A stretch of 64,000 nt of DNA, taken from Candidatus Lucifugimonas marina. GTDB taxonomy: Bacteria > Chloroflexota > Dehalococcoidia > Lucifugimonadales > Lucifugimonadaceae. Both the position numbers and the translations under genes were made by a program. Position 1 is the first letter of the stretch, and each line of letters opens with the position of its first letter. A model generated the notes under the pieces. That model ran no database searches. It was not told the DNA's origin and worked only from the letters and a program-made list of their open reading frames with translations. Positions 45,909-55,331 of this stretch are shown piece by piece. The DNA is taken from contig CP046147.1 of NCBI GenBank assembly GCA_029593915.1, positions 1,550,001 to 1,614,000 on the forward strand, read 5' to 3'.

Positions 45909-47168
45909 TTAGTCGTAGTAGACGGCCCCAGCACCAGATTTTCTACGATCAGTGCTCTCTACGAACTCTTGCTGGAGCTCAGGCGGCGGATACGTGTATC
46001 GCTTATTCGACATAAGCCACGCTTCCCCGCGTTCGTTGCTAGTTCGAACTCTCACGTCGGAACGTTCCATAACTGACTTCTTGAGATGAGTACCCAAGCC
46101 TGGCTCAGTTGGAGCCATCAGGTATCCATCCTTTATTTCGAAATCGGGTTCGATGAAGTCTCGGTACCAACCGAGATGCATTGCTCGGTTGTACTCCATG
46201 ATCATCACGTTCGGTGTCGCCATCGCAATATGGGCGCACGCAAGCATGTTTACCGGTCCTACGCAGTCATGAGGCGCAATTGGCATCTGGTGGGCTGAGG
46301 CGAGGATCGCAATCTTCTTCACTTCAGAAATCCCACCAGTCCAAGTCAGGTCTGGCATAGATATTCGTGCTGCTGGAGATTCGATGAACCGTCGATGCTG
46401 GTAGCGAGTCATTAGTCGCTCGGCCGCTGCAATTGGCGTTGTGGTGGCATCCTGCAGGCGAACGTGTGCGTCTTCATTCAGCGGTGAAATCAGCTCCTCG
46501 TGCCACATTGGTCGCAGTGGTTCCATTTCACGGACGATTCGTAGTGCAGTAGGCAGGTTCCATTTAGCATGGGCATCATTGGCAACCTCGATCTCCATAC
46601 CCAGCTTGTCTCGGATTTCTCTGAGCGGGCGAAGTGCCCAATCGAGATCGTCTTTGTACAAAATCTGGCCATCAGACTCACGAGCAATAAAATCTGTCGG
46701 TGACATCTTCATTCCAGTGATGCCTTGATCAAGCAACCGCTGGGCGACTTCGACCGGTTTCGTCCACACGTCGTAGCCATCGGTCACATCGCCATAAACA
46801 CCCAGCGTGTTGTAAACCTTTATTCGATGCCTCGTTCCTCCTCCGATGATCTCGAAGATCGGCATCTGTAAAACTTGGCCTTTGATGTCCCATAAAGCCA
46901 CGTCGATGGCAGATATCGCCCGTAGTTCTGCGCCGCCGTACCCGGCGTGATCGGATAGTCGGAACATAGTCTGCCAATGACGTTCGATCTCAGCAGGATC
47001 GCGACCGATGAGCAATGGCCCAAAATGATCGTGAATGGCGGCTTCTACTGTCGAAGCGCCATACCAGGTTTCACCAAGCCCAATTACTCCGGTATCGGTG
47101 TGGATCTGTACGAAAATCAGATCAGGGAACTGACCGACTCGAATCGTTTCGATTTTAGAGATAATCAT
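45909..47168 (-). CDS. Enolase-superfamily dehydratase, paralogue 2
   Basis: 419 residues. Same architecture as paralogue 1: SKIETIRV capping start, GLGETWYGAS, catalytic Lys in ITGMKMSPTD, ligands in VANDAHAKWN, WHEELISP and AAERLMT, and His in IAPHDCVGPV. The segment RLSDHAGYGGAELRAISAID is shared nearly exactly with paralogue 3 and suggests recent duplication. Its ATG overlaps the stop of paralogue 3 (ATGA). Confidence 0.9.
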   Translation of the reverse strand: MIISKIETIRVGQFPDLIFVQIHTDTGVIGLGETWYGASTVEAAIHDHFGPLLIGRDPAEIERHWQTMFRLSDHAGYGGAELRAISAIDVALWDIKGQVLQMPIFEIIGGGTRHRIKVYNTLGVYGDVTDGYDVWTKPVEVAQRLLDQGITGMKMSPTDFIARESDGQILYKDDLDWALRPLREIRDKLGMEIEVANDAHAKWNLPTALRIVREMEPLRPMWHEELISPLNEDAHVRLQDATTTPIAAAERLMTRYQHRRFIESPAARISMPDLTWTGGISEVKKIAILASAHQMPIAPHDCVGPVNMLACAHIAMATPNVMIMEYNRAMHLGWYRDFIEPDFEIKDGYLMAPTEPGLGTHLKKSVMERSDVRVRTSNERGEAWLMSNKRYTYPPPELQQEFVESTDRRKSGAGAVYYD

Positions 47169-48505
47169 CGCTGACCACCTTCCCCATCATCGCTGGATTC
47201 GTCGTCCTTAAACCATGTTGCTACTCCGCCGCCCGGCCCACCAGTTGGCGAATCGCCTTCACCTCTCGTAAGTCGTTCGGAGATAGGAGAACCCTGCGAA
47301 CGGAAGTCGATTATTTCTTCCATCTCTCCCCATATCTCATTTGAGAAATTGTCGGCTCTGTCCCAACCTTCATCGTTCATGCCCATGATCATCACTGATT
47401 CGTCGCTGACTCGAATCATCACATCAGGGCGTTCGAACACTTCCGGTCGCAGTCGAGTTCCAATGCCTGGGTTTTGCGGTGCATGGAGCCAACCATTTTC
47501 GATTGGTGGTAGCGGATCGACGAACTCGCCGTACCAGCCGTACAAATACGGTCGAACGTGTTCCATGATCATTGCGTTCGGGGAATTCATGCAGATGTGA
47601 GCGCAGGCAAAAATATTCACAGGTCCAGTCGCGTCGTGTGGAGCTACCGGCACTTGATGAGCCGATGCCATCACAGCGATTCGATGGGTTTCGCTGATGC
47701 CACCAGTCCAAATGAGATCGGGCATGACGATTTGGGCTGCACCGTTTTCGATGAACTCACGCAACTGCCAGCGTGTGAGGAGTCGTTCAGAGATACAGAC
47801 AGGCGAGCTAGTTGAATCCTGGAGCTGTCTGAGCGCCTCAGGGTTCAACAATGGCATCAGGTCTTCTTGCCACATGATGTCGAGCGGTTCCATCTCTTTC
47901 GCGATTTGGATGGCAACTGGGAGTGACCACTTTCCGTGACCGTCGTTGGCTATTTTTATATCGTCACCTACTGCGTCTCGAACATCGCGGAAGGGCTTTA
48001 GAACGTGATCAAGCTCTTTAGGAGCTAGATACTGACCTTCCGACGGCGTAGCGACAGTAATCGTCGGTCCCATTTTCATCGCTGTAATGCCGTCGTCTAT
48101 CAACTCTTTCGCAAGATCCCCACATCCTTCAAATGGTGCTCCGGTTGCGTACACCCGAATCTTCTTTCGAACTGCCCCGCCAAGAAGTTCGTATACAGGC
48201 ACTCCCGCCGCCTGCCCTTTGATATCCCACAATGCCATGTCGATTGCTGAAATCGCTCGTAGCTCGGCACCACCGTAACCAGCATGATCAGAGAGCCGGA
48301 ACATGTTTAGCCAGTGCCGCTCAATAGCAAATGGATCTCTCCCAACAACAAGTGGAGCAAAGTGATCATGAACGGCAGATTCGACAGTTTTCGATGCGTA
48401 CCATGTCTCACCAAGCCCTATCAGACCAGTGTCGGTGTGAACTCGAACCCAAATAACGTCAGCGGGATCGCTGACTCGTACTGTTTCGATGTGTGTGATT
48501 TTCAA
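47165..48505 (-). CDS. Enolase-superfamily dehydratase, paralogue 3 with Gly-rich tail
   Basis: 446 residues, TTG start, first of the tandem pair. Catalytic Lys in ITAMKMGPT, metal ligands in IANDGHGKWS, WQEDLMPL and CISERLL, His in VAPHDATGPV. The last ~45 residues form a polar tail (PTGGPGGGVATWF, then Asp/Ser/Gly) absent from the other two copies. Divergent from the MDR dehydrogenase gene, with which it may form a catabolic unit for a sugar acid. Confidence 0.9.
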   Translation of the reverse strand: MKITHIETVRVSDPADVIWVRVHTDTGLIGLGETWYASKTVESAVHDHFAPLVVGRDPFAIERHWLNMFRLSDHAGYGGAELRAISAIDMALWDIKGQAAGVPVYELLGGAVRKKIRVYATGAPFEGCGDLAKELIDDGITAMKMGPTITVATPSEGQYLAPKELDHVLKPFRDVRDAVGDDIKIANDGHGKWSLPVAIQIAKEMEPLDIMWQEDLMPLLNPEALRQLQDSTSSPVCISERLLTRWQLREFIENGAAQIVMPDLIWTGGISETHRIAVMASAHQVPVAPHDATGPVNIFACAHICMNSPNAMIMEHVRPYLYGWYGEFVDPLPPIENGWLHAPQNPGIGTRLRPEVFERPDVMIRVSDESVMIMGMNDEGWDRADNFSNEIWGEMEEIIDFRSQGSPISERLTRGEGDSPTGGPGGGVATWFKDDESSDDGEGGQR

Positions 48506-48659
48506 GTTTGGGAATTACCTTGACTCGGTGAGTACTTGTTACAAATTACGGTGGGACGGTCGCCGAGTATACGCCGGGTCAGGTTAGAATTCGCCCGCAA
48601 AACGCCGACGAGCTCGAAGAGCCGTTCGATACCAGCGTCTAAGTGACAAGAGGATTGAA

Positions 48660-49625
48660 TTGAAAGCAGCCAGAGTAGTAGCCCGTCGAAAAATTGAGTT
48701 CTTGGATGTTCCAGAGCCAGGACCGCTGGAAGAGGGTGAAGTTCAGGTCAAACTTGAATCACTTTCGATCTGCGGAAGCGATATTTATCTTGAGTACGAC
48801 GCTGAACTGCCCGAAGAAGACTACCCATTCGTACCAGGTGCACCGATGCACGAATGTGCTGGTGTTGTCGTCGACAGTCGAGACCCTGACTACGCTGAGG
48901 GGCAGCGAGTGATCGTCATTCCCCGCGATGTCGCAGGGATGCAGGAGCAAGTCGTTCAGACCGCCGACCGACTGATCAAACTGCCGGAATGGGGTGATCT
49001 TTCAGAATGGGTCATGTGCCAACACTCTGGCACAGCCCTGTACTCGGCACGCCACTGGGGAAACCCGATGGGGCGCAAAATTGCCGTAATTGGACAAGGT
49101 GGAATCGGTCTTACGTTCACGATGATCGCAGAACGACAAGGAGCCCAACAGATCGTAGGAATCGATCTCGAAGAGTATCGATGTCGTAAATCTGCCGAGC
49201 TGGGTGCAACCCACACGATCAACGCATCCAATGAAAACACCTTAGAGGCATCAACTGAGATCACTGGTGGTGAAATGTTTGATGTCGTGGTCGATGCCAG
49301 CGGAAACCCAGACGGTCTTGGAATAGCCATCGATCTAGTTCGCGATCAGGGACAGATTATTTCGTTCAGTCTTGTCGACCCGACTAACGTCACTTTCGAT
49401 CATCGCAAGTGGATGGGTAAGAACATCCAGATGAATGCCACTGTTATCGCAGCAACTCACGAACCAATCCAAGAGATTCGAGACATCGTAGCTTTGAAAG
49501 AGCGTGGTTGGATCGATCCTGGCGTATTGAAAACGCACGATGCAAGATTCGAAGATGCGCAGGAAACTTTCGAAATGTACCGACTCCGTCAGGACGGAGT
49601 CATCAAGGTCGCTATGTCCATCTAG
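48660..49625 (+). CDS. Zinc-type medium-chain alcohol/polyol dehydrogenase
   Basis: 321 residues. TTG start with GAGG just upstream. Catalytic zinc region SLSICGSDIYL and GAPMHECAG, Rossmann motif AVIGQGGIGLTFTMIAE and GIDLEEYRCRKSAELGA, then a closing MYRLRQDGVIKVAM. The four-cysteine structural-zinc lobe typical of sorbitol or threonine dehydrogenases is missing; the stretch after VIPRDV is short. Probably oxidises a sugar acid or polyol in the pathway of the divergent dehydratases. The 48506-48659 gap holds both promoters, with a TAGAAT at 48585. Confidence 0.88.
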   Translation: MKAARVVARRKIEFLDVPEPGPLEEGEVQVKLESLSICGSDIYLEYDAELPEEDYPFVPGAPMHECAGVVVDSRDPDYAEGQRVIVIPRDVAGMQEQVVQTADRLIKLPEWGDLSEWVMCQHSGTALYSARHWGNPMGRKIAVIGQGGIGLTFTMIAERQGAQQIVGIDLEEYRCRKSAELGATHTINASNENTLEASTEITGGEMFDVVVDASGNPDGLGIAIDLVRDQGQIISFSLVDPTNVTFDHRKWMGKNIQMNATVIAATHEPIQEIRDIVALKERGWIDPGVLKTHDARFEDAQETFEMYRLRQDGVIKVAMSI

Positions 49626-49688
49626 CCTTGTAGATGGCATAATCTTCCACGTCATTTATTAGTTAATTCGCATTTATAGGAGTTTTAC

Positions 49689-50162
49689 ATGTCCGGTGAA
49701 GTAGGAACCACAGCCCCAGCATTCAACCTGCTGGATACTGATGGCAACGAATTCAATTCCAGCAGTCGTGCAGGCAAGAAGACCGTCATTGCGTTCTTCC
49801 CTGCGGCATTTAGTGGAGTCTGTGCAGAGGAACTCTGTAGCTTCCGTGACGCTCTTGCCGATTTTACGGCCGTGGACGCTGAAGTAGTCGGAATTTCAAT
49901 TGATGGTCGGTTCGCCAACGGTGCGTTCCGCGACGCCAACAACCTTCCGTTTGCGATTCTTAGTGACTACAAGCAGACCACAATCGCTGATTACGATGTA
50001 GTTTGGCCTGATTTCGCAGGTATGGACGGTTACACAACTGCACGACGATCAGTTTTCGTAGTTGGTACCGACGGAAACATCTCATGGAAGTGGTTGTCCG
50101 ACGTTCCTTCTGACCTACCGTCTATCGAAGACGTACAGGCTGCGGTAAACGCTGCGAGCTAG
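49689..50162 (+). CDS. Peroxiredoxin (AhpC/TSA family)
   Basis: 157 residues. Peroxidatic Cys45 lies in FFPAAFSGVCAEEL; a second Cys at 50 gives the C-x4-C spacing of BCP/PrxQ enzymes. GTTAPAFNLLDTDGN at the N-terminus and VGISIDGRFANGAF support the family. Reduces hydrogen and organic peroxides with thiol donors such as thioredoxin. A clear AGGAG precedes the ATG and a terminator follows, so it is monocistronic. Confidence 0.93.
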   Translation: MSGEVGTTAPAFNLLDTDGNEFNSSSRAGKKTVIAFFPAAFSGVCAEELCSFRDALADFTAVDAEVVGISIDGRFANGAFRDANNLPFAILSDYKQTTIADYDVVWPDFAGMDGYTTARRSVFVVGTDGNISWKWLSDVPSDLPSIEDVQAAVNAAS

Positions 50163-50191
50163 TAACTCTTCTCGATACAGAATCGAAATTG

Positions 50192-50225
50192 AACAAGCCC
50201 CGGAACAATATTCTGGGGCTTGTTT
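50192..50225 (+). terminator. Intrinsic terminator after the peroxiredoxin gene
   Basis: AACAAGCCCC pairs with GGGGCTTGTT, extended inward by a G-T pair and GAA/TTC around the loop CAATA; T-rich sequence follows. It starts 30 bp past the stop codon. Confidence 0.88.
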
Positions 50226-50286
50226 GCTTTAACGGACAGGCGCATCATTCGTCGACCGAGACAGTTTCATATTTACCGGACCAATA

Positions 50287-52845
50287 TTGATGCCGAAGTT
50301 TTCATCCATTCCCCTATCAGCCAACCTTAACGCTGCGACCGGCGACTCTAAGCACTGGACAGGTAAAACGGCTGGGGCAGTCAGTTCGCTTCCCGTTGGC
50401 AATCAGACATTTTGGGGAGTTCCGTTCAGTCTCGCCGACGATGGCAATAACCTGCTCGTAATCCAAAATGATGAACAGGCAAACGTAAAAATCGGTTCAT
50501 CTGGTTCACACCTAACGTTCGCCCATTTTTGCGATGAAAAAGCTTCATCCTCGGTCGCAGGGCAGTCTTCTGACTATTTGAATCCTGTTGTAACCGCTCC
50601 GGGTGAACACATCGCTGACTATGTGGTGGTTTACGAAGATGGCACTGAACATCGACAGTCCATTCGTCGACGCTTTGAGATTAACCAAGTTCAAACTCGA
50701 ATGCAGAGCGGATTTACCTCACGCCAGCACCAGGGAATTAGCAGTCTCCCCAAACGCGGACCGTACCCAAATAACGCCTGGGGTCGATGGCAAACAGGTG
50801 TGATGGTTGGAGATGTACCAGCCGACGGTCGAACGCCTGCAAAACTCGACAAGTCAGGGCGATCTAATCCTCCAGGTTCGTGGACGATCTACGCCCTAAA
50901 ACTTCCCGACTCATCAAAGAAAGTTGCGTCACTAAGAATCGAAGGAAAAAGTGCGACGGCATTCGCAATCGGGGCCATCACAATGTTCGACGGGCAGGAA
51001 AACCCATTACGTCACGAACCTCTTGAAACGATTCAAATAGACTCAAACGGAAAATCGGCTGATGCCATAGATGTGGCTGTCGATTTAGGTGTTGTCGCCC
51101 GTCAGCAAGACATCCAAAGTTTTGACGGAGACTCATGGGTGAACGAACCCGTACGTGGCTGGGGTGAATCAGTCGATGACCCAAAAACAGTGGCGTCTAT
51201 CGATCTAACAGCTTCCAGCGACGCGACACTCTCGATCGATGGGCAAGAAATCGACGTACGTTCACTACTCGAAGCGGGTGAAGCTACGAGTTCCGATGGC
51301 AGTGTCAGTGCCCGCGTCCTAACTTCTGAACGAACTTGGGTTCATGGTAAGATCATCGACTCAAGCACCGGAAATCCTACAGCGGCCCGAGTTCATTTCC
51401 GTTCGCCGGACGGACGCTACTTCCCGCCTTATGGTCACACGCACGAAGTAAACGACAACTGGTTCGAAGATTACGGGGCTGACTTGCTGTTGGGCGATAC
51501 TCCGTATGCCTACATCGACGGAACGTTCCAGGGAGAGCTGCCTGTCGGCGATGTTTACGTAGAAGTTTCCAAGGGGTTTGAATTCGAACCGATCCGCCAG
51601 AAGATCAACATCAAACCGGGGCAGCGTGAGCTCGAAATCAACCTCGACCGCAACTCAAACCTGCGCAAGTCAGGATGGGTCACTGCCGACACCCACACTC
51701 ACTTCTTAACGCCCGAAACGGCACATCTCGAGGCGGCTGCGGAAGATATTAATGTGATCAACCTACTCGCCGCGCAGTGGGGCGATCTTTATACGAACGT
51801 CGGTGACCTCACGGGCGAGGTTTCGGGTTCTTCATCTGAAGAAACGATCGTCTGGGTTGGAAGCGAAAACCGGCAACATTTCATGGGCCACATCAGCCTC
51901 ATGGGAGCAACAGGCTCGCCGATCTTCCCGATGTCGACAAGTGGCCCAACTGAGGGCTACATCGGTGATCCGACAGTCAGGGCTATGAGCGAATGGGCAG
52001 ACGAAGCTCACGAAAAGGGTGGACTTGCAATTGTTCCGCACTTCCCTTTCCCTCATTCAGAGGTAATCGCTGAAGTCGTACTCGGTAAAGTTGATGGACT
52101 CGAAATCCGAGATTTCCACGTGCCAAGCATGGACACCTTTGCTGTTCATGAGTGGTACCGACTGATGAGCTGTGGATACCGAGTTCCGGCCGTCGGCGGC
52201 ACCGACAAAATGTCGGCAGGCATGCCAGTGGGAGGAGTTCGCACTTACGCGTACATCGGCGACCGAGAGCTTTCTCACGAATCTTGGAGCGATGCGGTTC
52301 GGGCGGGTCGTACATACACGACGAGCGGTCCGCTGATGGATTTCACGGTCGAAGGTCTGCGCCCCGGTGATGAACTGAATCTTCCAGCTTCGGGAGGATC
52401 AGTGCACGTTACCGCGACAGCAACATGTGCGATGCCGATCAACAAGTTAGAAATCGTGTTCAACGGCAAAGTGATAGCTCAAGCGATCTCCAACGAAGGA
52501 TCGAAGCTTTTGGCAATCGACGAATCGCTCGACTTGCCCGGAAGTGGCTGGATTGCCGCCAGAGCCGTTAGCACGCACGTTGCGTGGCACGTATGGCCAG
52601 TGAACTTCGCAGCCCACACATCTGCTGTTTACGTGAAAGCGGGACAGACGGACGCGTTCGATGCAGGCTTAGGTCAATACCTCATCACCACAATGGAAGG
52701 TGGTGTCGAGTGGCTCGACAACTTGGCGACTCGAGCAGATGCCGAGCGCCATTCAGCCATTCGCAAAGTATTCACCGACGCTATCGGATCGGTAAATAAA
52801 AAGATGCCTCACACTCACGCTGACGGTACGACACATACGCACTAG
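50287..52845 (+). CDS. CehA/McbA-type metallohydrolase (PHP superfamily)
   Basis: 852 residues. A long N-terminal beta-rich region (1-460) with a carboxypeptidase-regulatory-like part near VHGKIIDSSTGNPTAARVHF. The catalytic half starts at about residue 465 with TADTHTHFLTPETAHLEAA, then NVINLLAAQWGD, HEKGGLAIVPHFPFPHSE, and VPAVGGTDKMSAGMPVGGVR. The histidines and Asp fit a PHP-type metal site. The protein ends in a His-containing tail (MPHTHADGTTHTH). No signal peptide is evident. Known relatives cleave carbaryl, but that substrate must not be assumed here. Confidence 0.85.
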   Translation: MMPKFSSIPLSANLNAATGDSKHWTGKTAGAVSSLPVGNQTFWGVPFSLADDGNNLLVIQNDEQANVKIGSSGSHLTFAHFCDEKASSSVAGQSSDYLNPVVTAPGEHIADYVVVYEDGTEHRQSIRRRFEINQVQTRMQSGFTSRQHQGISSLPKRGPYPNNAWGRWQTGVMVGDVPADGRTPAKLDKSGRSNPPGSWTIYALKLPDSSKKVASLRIEGKSATAFAIGAITMFDGQENPLRHEPLETIQIDSNGKSADAIDVAVDLGVVARQQDIQSFDGDSWVNEPVRGWGESVDDPKTVASIDLTASSDATLSIDGQEIDVRSLLEAGEATSSDGSVSARVLTSERTWVHGKIIDSSTGNPTAARVHFRSPDGRYFPPYGHTHEVNDNWFEDYGADLLLGDTPYAYIDGTFQGELPVGDVYVEVSKGFEFEPIRQKINIKPGQRELEINLDRNSNLRKSGWVTADTHTHFLTPETAHLEAAAEDINVINLLAAQWGDLYTNVGDLTGEVSGSSSEETIVWVGSENRQHFMGHISLMGATGSPIFPMSTSGPTEGYIGDPTVRAMSEWADEAHEKGGLAIVPHFPFPHSEVIAEVVLGKVDGLEIRDFHVPSMDTFAVHEWYRLMSCGYRVPAVGGTDKMSAGMPVGGVRTYAYIGDRELSHESWSDAVRAGRTYTTSGPLMDFTVEGLRPGDELNLPASGGSVHVTATATCAMPINKLEIVFNGKVIAQAISNEGSKLLAIDESLDLPGSGWIAARAVSTHVAWHVWPVNFAAHTSAVYVKAGQTDAFDAGLGQYLITTMEGGVEWLDNLATRADAERHSAIRKVFTDAIGSVNKKMPHTHADGTTHTH

Positions 52846-52909
52846 TGCGGACATGCGTGTGGAACCGGTACGACTAGTTGAATTAATTTACGACCGGAAA
52901 CGATTAGAA

Positions 52910-53002
52910 TTCCCGAGTGCATCCGAGGGATCTTGGGTGGGGACGCGTATTCCTTATTCGACAGCTACCCGCCATCTCACGAGATCCCTCCTTCGTCGGG
53001 AA
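52910..53002. repeat. Large nested palindrome, MITE/REP-like
   Basis: Three nested inverted-repeat blocks: TTCCCGA (52910-52916) with TCGGGAA (52996-53002), GAGGGATCT (52925-52933) with AGATCCCTC (52982-52990), and GGGTGG (52935-52940) with CTACCC (52965-52970). It fills the middle of the 207-bp gap between two convergent genes. The arms resemble the GAGATCCCTC...TCGGGA intergenic repeats seen in many bacterial genomes. No second copy was noticed in this window. A structured RNA is the alternative. Confidence 0.55.
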
Positions 53003-53052
53003 ATCTGACGTTGCATCGAAACTATTGTGACTGGCTGATATTCGTGCCCGGT

Positions 53053-53880
53053 CTAGTCATCACCCTTTGGGTTTGAAGGACGTACCGACCCGGCGCTGAC
53101 TCCTCCGTCCATGAGAAGCTCAGCTCCAGTCATGTACGAAGCATCGTCGGATGCGAGGAACAGAATTCCACCGGCGATGTCTTCGGGCTTGCCCCAGCGT
53201 CCTAGTGGTACCCGGTCGGTTCGGAACTTGCTCTGGACCGGGTCGCTGTAGAGGTAATCAGTGAAGGGAGTGTGAACCCATCCCGGCATGATCGTATTGA
53301 CCCGGATGCCTAAGCTGGAAAGCTGAAGAGCGGCTGACATCGAGAAATTCAACATTCCACCGCGTGAGAACGAGTATGCCGACCCGTAAGATCCAGAGCC
53401 CTGTTTCGCCGCCATAGATGCCAGGTTGATGATCGATCCCCCACCCGACTTCTCCATCGGACCCGCAACAGCACGGGTACCCAAAAAGATTCCAACGGTA
53501 CTGATCTCCATCGTTTTCTTCCATACGGCAGGCTCGATATCAAGAATCGATTTAGGGTCGAGAATTCCTGCGATGTTGACCAAAATGTCGAGTCGACCGA
53601 AATGCTTCATCGTGGCGTCGACTACTGCAGTCCATTCATCTTCTTCGGTCACGTCAAGATGCATATAGATAGCATCGTGCCCCGCATCACGAAGCAGCTG
53701 AGCTGATTTTTCGCCCACCTCGTCTTGGACATCAGTGATGACTACGCCTTTGCCACCCTCTTCGAGGAAGCGCCATACAGTCGCTCCACCAAAGCCCATC
53801 AACTCGTCTTTGTTGGTTGCTGCGGAACCTGTAAGTAGCGCTACTTTGCCTTCGAACCGATTGTCGAATCGTGTGGACAT
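53053..53880 (-). CDS. Short-chain dehydrogenase/reductase
   Basis: 275 residues from ATG 53880; the frame is open 33 codons further but without homology. ALLTGSAATNKDELMGFGGATVWRF shows an unusual long cofactor loop between TGS and the glycine (positions 15-35). VNIAG replaces the usual NNAG; the catalytic residues appear as INLASMAAKQ and YSFSRGGML, where the classical Y-x3-K has Arg in place of Lys. C-terminal DDASYMTGAELLMDGG is typical. A possible change in catalytic Lys makes activity uncertain. Confidence 0.85.
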   Translation of the reverse strand: MSTRFDNRFEGKVALLTGSAATNKDELMGFGGATVWRFLEEGGKGVVITDVQDEVGEKSAQLLRDAGHDAIYMHLDVTEEDEWTAVVDATMKHFGRLDILVNIAGILDPKSILDIEPAVWKKTMEISTVGIFLGTRAVAGPMEKSGGGSIINLASMAAKQGSGSYGSAYSFSRGGMLNFSMSAALQLSSLGIRVNTIMPGWVHTPFTDYLYSDPVQSKFRTDRVPLGRWGKPEDIAGGILFLASDDASYMTGAELLMDGGVSAGSVRPSNPKGDD

Positions 53881-53996
53881 CTTCGTATCTTGACCTTTGT
53901 TACCGAGAAAATTTTCTACTGCCGTGGCGTCGTCTAGCCTGCAGAGAATTCCGGCAAGTTTAGACCTCTGAGCACCCAAAGGGGAGGCTGTTCCGG

Positions 53997-54434
53997 CTAG
54001 ATGTTTGTCCGCTGTACAGCAACTACGAGGTTCGGAATAAGGAATCCAAAGATTCCTGCGAATACCAGGATTTCACCAAGCAGGTGCTGTTTTCGGTCTC
54101 TGAAGAAAATGAATGCCGGTATCGAAACGAACATCAGCACGAACAGGACCACGACGAGGTAGATCGGACTCGGAGCGATAGAAAGCTTGGTGCCGTCGCC
54201 CGACAATAACGCTTGAGCAGCAAACGCCATTATGATCGCCACCATGTTCCATCCAAGGAACGTCACAAGAGCAGCCATTGCGATGAGACCGGACACATTA
54301 GACTCTGCTGCTCGCTCTTGCAATGCTCGCGGTGGGCTGTAAACGAGGAGTAACGCTAGATGAGTTACGAAAACCATGCCCATTAGCGCACCGCCGATCA
54401 TTCCGGCGATCACGGTTCGCAGCGGTTCTTCCAA
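53997..54434 (-). CDS. Small four-helix membrane protein
   Basis: 145 residues, TTG start directly adjacent to the ispE stop. Four predicted transmembrane helices: about 7-30, 47-74, 87-110 and 117-138, with a conserved-looking GGALMGMVFVTHLALL in the first. I do not recognise the family. Third gene of the rsmA-ispE operon. Confidence 0.7.
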   Translation of the reverse strand: MEEPLRTVIAGMIGGALMGMVFVTHLALLLVYSPPRALQERAAESNVSGLIAMAALVTFLGWNMVAIIMAFAAQALLSGDGTKLSIAPSPIYLVVVLFVLMFVSIPAFIFFRDRKQHLLGEILVFAGIFGFLIPNLVVAVQRTNI

Positions 54435-55331
54435 TTAAGAGCCTGCCTCAGAGAGCACTGCGGGGATTGGGTCGACCAAGAAAGCCTGCTTGCGTTGCAC
54501 TGTCGTCAGCAACAGATGCCATGCTGTTCCAAGTTCTTTCGAGGGCGGCACGGTGAACATTGAAGGACCAGCCCCGCACAGCATTACATCTCGAGCACCC
54601 AACGACATCAGATGGTCTCGCTGCTCGCTCCATCCCGGGAATAGTTGCTCGGCAAGCGTTCCAAACTGGTTGAAAAAGAACTCAGGTGGACAACCGCCTC
54701 CAGCCCGGATTCGCGCTGCTAGCTTGTGAGTCAAATTACCACGAGTGAACATCGATTCATTTACATGTGAAAACACAGAAGCAGTCTTGGCAGTGTGGTT
54801 AGTCAGATCAATCTCGGGCGTGAGGATTAGGAATTTAGGGATCTTTGCAGGTGCGATAGGGGTTACATCTTCACCTCGACCTTGAACCAATGAGGTCCCG
54901 CCCCTGATCAAAAACGGAACATCCGAGCCGACATCGGCAGCCAACTCGGTTAGTTCATCGAGCGAAAGCCCGAGCTTCCAAAGTTTGTTCAAACCTCTAA
55001 GGGCGGCGGCAGCGTCGGTAGATCCTCCACCCATTCCGGCCGAGACAGGTATGTTCTTCTGGATCGAAATACTCGCCCCCTGAGAAACACCCGTTTTCTG
55101 TTGCAGTACCTGAGCAGCTTTCGTAGCGAGGTTTATTTCTGGCGTGATCTCATCGTCATCGCAAGTGACTAGAACATCATCTGATTCCGTGATCACCACT
55201 GTGTCGAACAGATCTACAGTCTGCATAACAGAAGCAAGATTGTGATAGCCGTCGCGGCGTTTGCCGAGAATCTCCAAAGTGAGATTTACTTTGGCATAAG
55301 CCTTTTCGGTTATCGAAACGGTGTTCGTCAT
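54435..55331 (-). CDS. ispE: 4-diphosphocytidyl-2-C-methyl-D-erythritol kinase
   Basis: 298 residues, GHMP kinase of the MEP isoprenoid pathway. ATG 55331 overlaps the rsmA stop (ATGA). N-terminal KAYAKVNLTLEILGKRRDGYH, the ATP loop IPVSAGMGGGSTDAAAAL, and GSDVPFLIRGGTSLVQGRGE are diagnostic; ARDVMLCGAGPSMF is the third GHMP motif. This shows the MEP route operates in the organism. Confidence 0.95.
   Translation of the reverse strand: MTNTVSITEKAYAKVNLTLEILGKRRDGYHNLASVMQTVDLFDTVVITESDDVLVTCDDDEITPEINLATKAAQVLQQKTGVSQGASISIQKNIPVSAGMGGGSTDAAAALRGLNKLWKLGLSLDELTELAADVGSDVPFLIRGGTSLVQGRGEDVTPIAPAKIPKFLILTPEIDLTNHTAKTASVFSHVNESMFTRGNLTHKLAARIRAGGGCPPEFFFNQFGTLAEQLFPGWSEQRDHLMSLGARDVMLCGAGPSMFTVPPSKELGTAWHLLLTTVQRKQAFLVDPIPAVLSEAGS

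Noticed and set aside
52910..53002. A tRNA gene or known riboswitch
   Set aside because: No cloverleaf arms or T-loop sequence, and both neighbours are convergent so there is no downstream gene to regulate.
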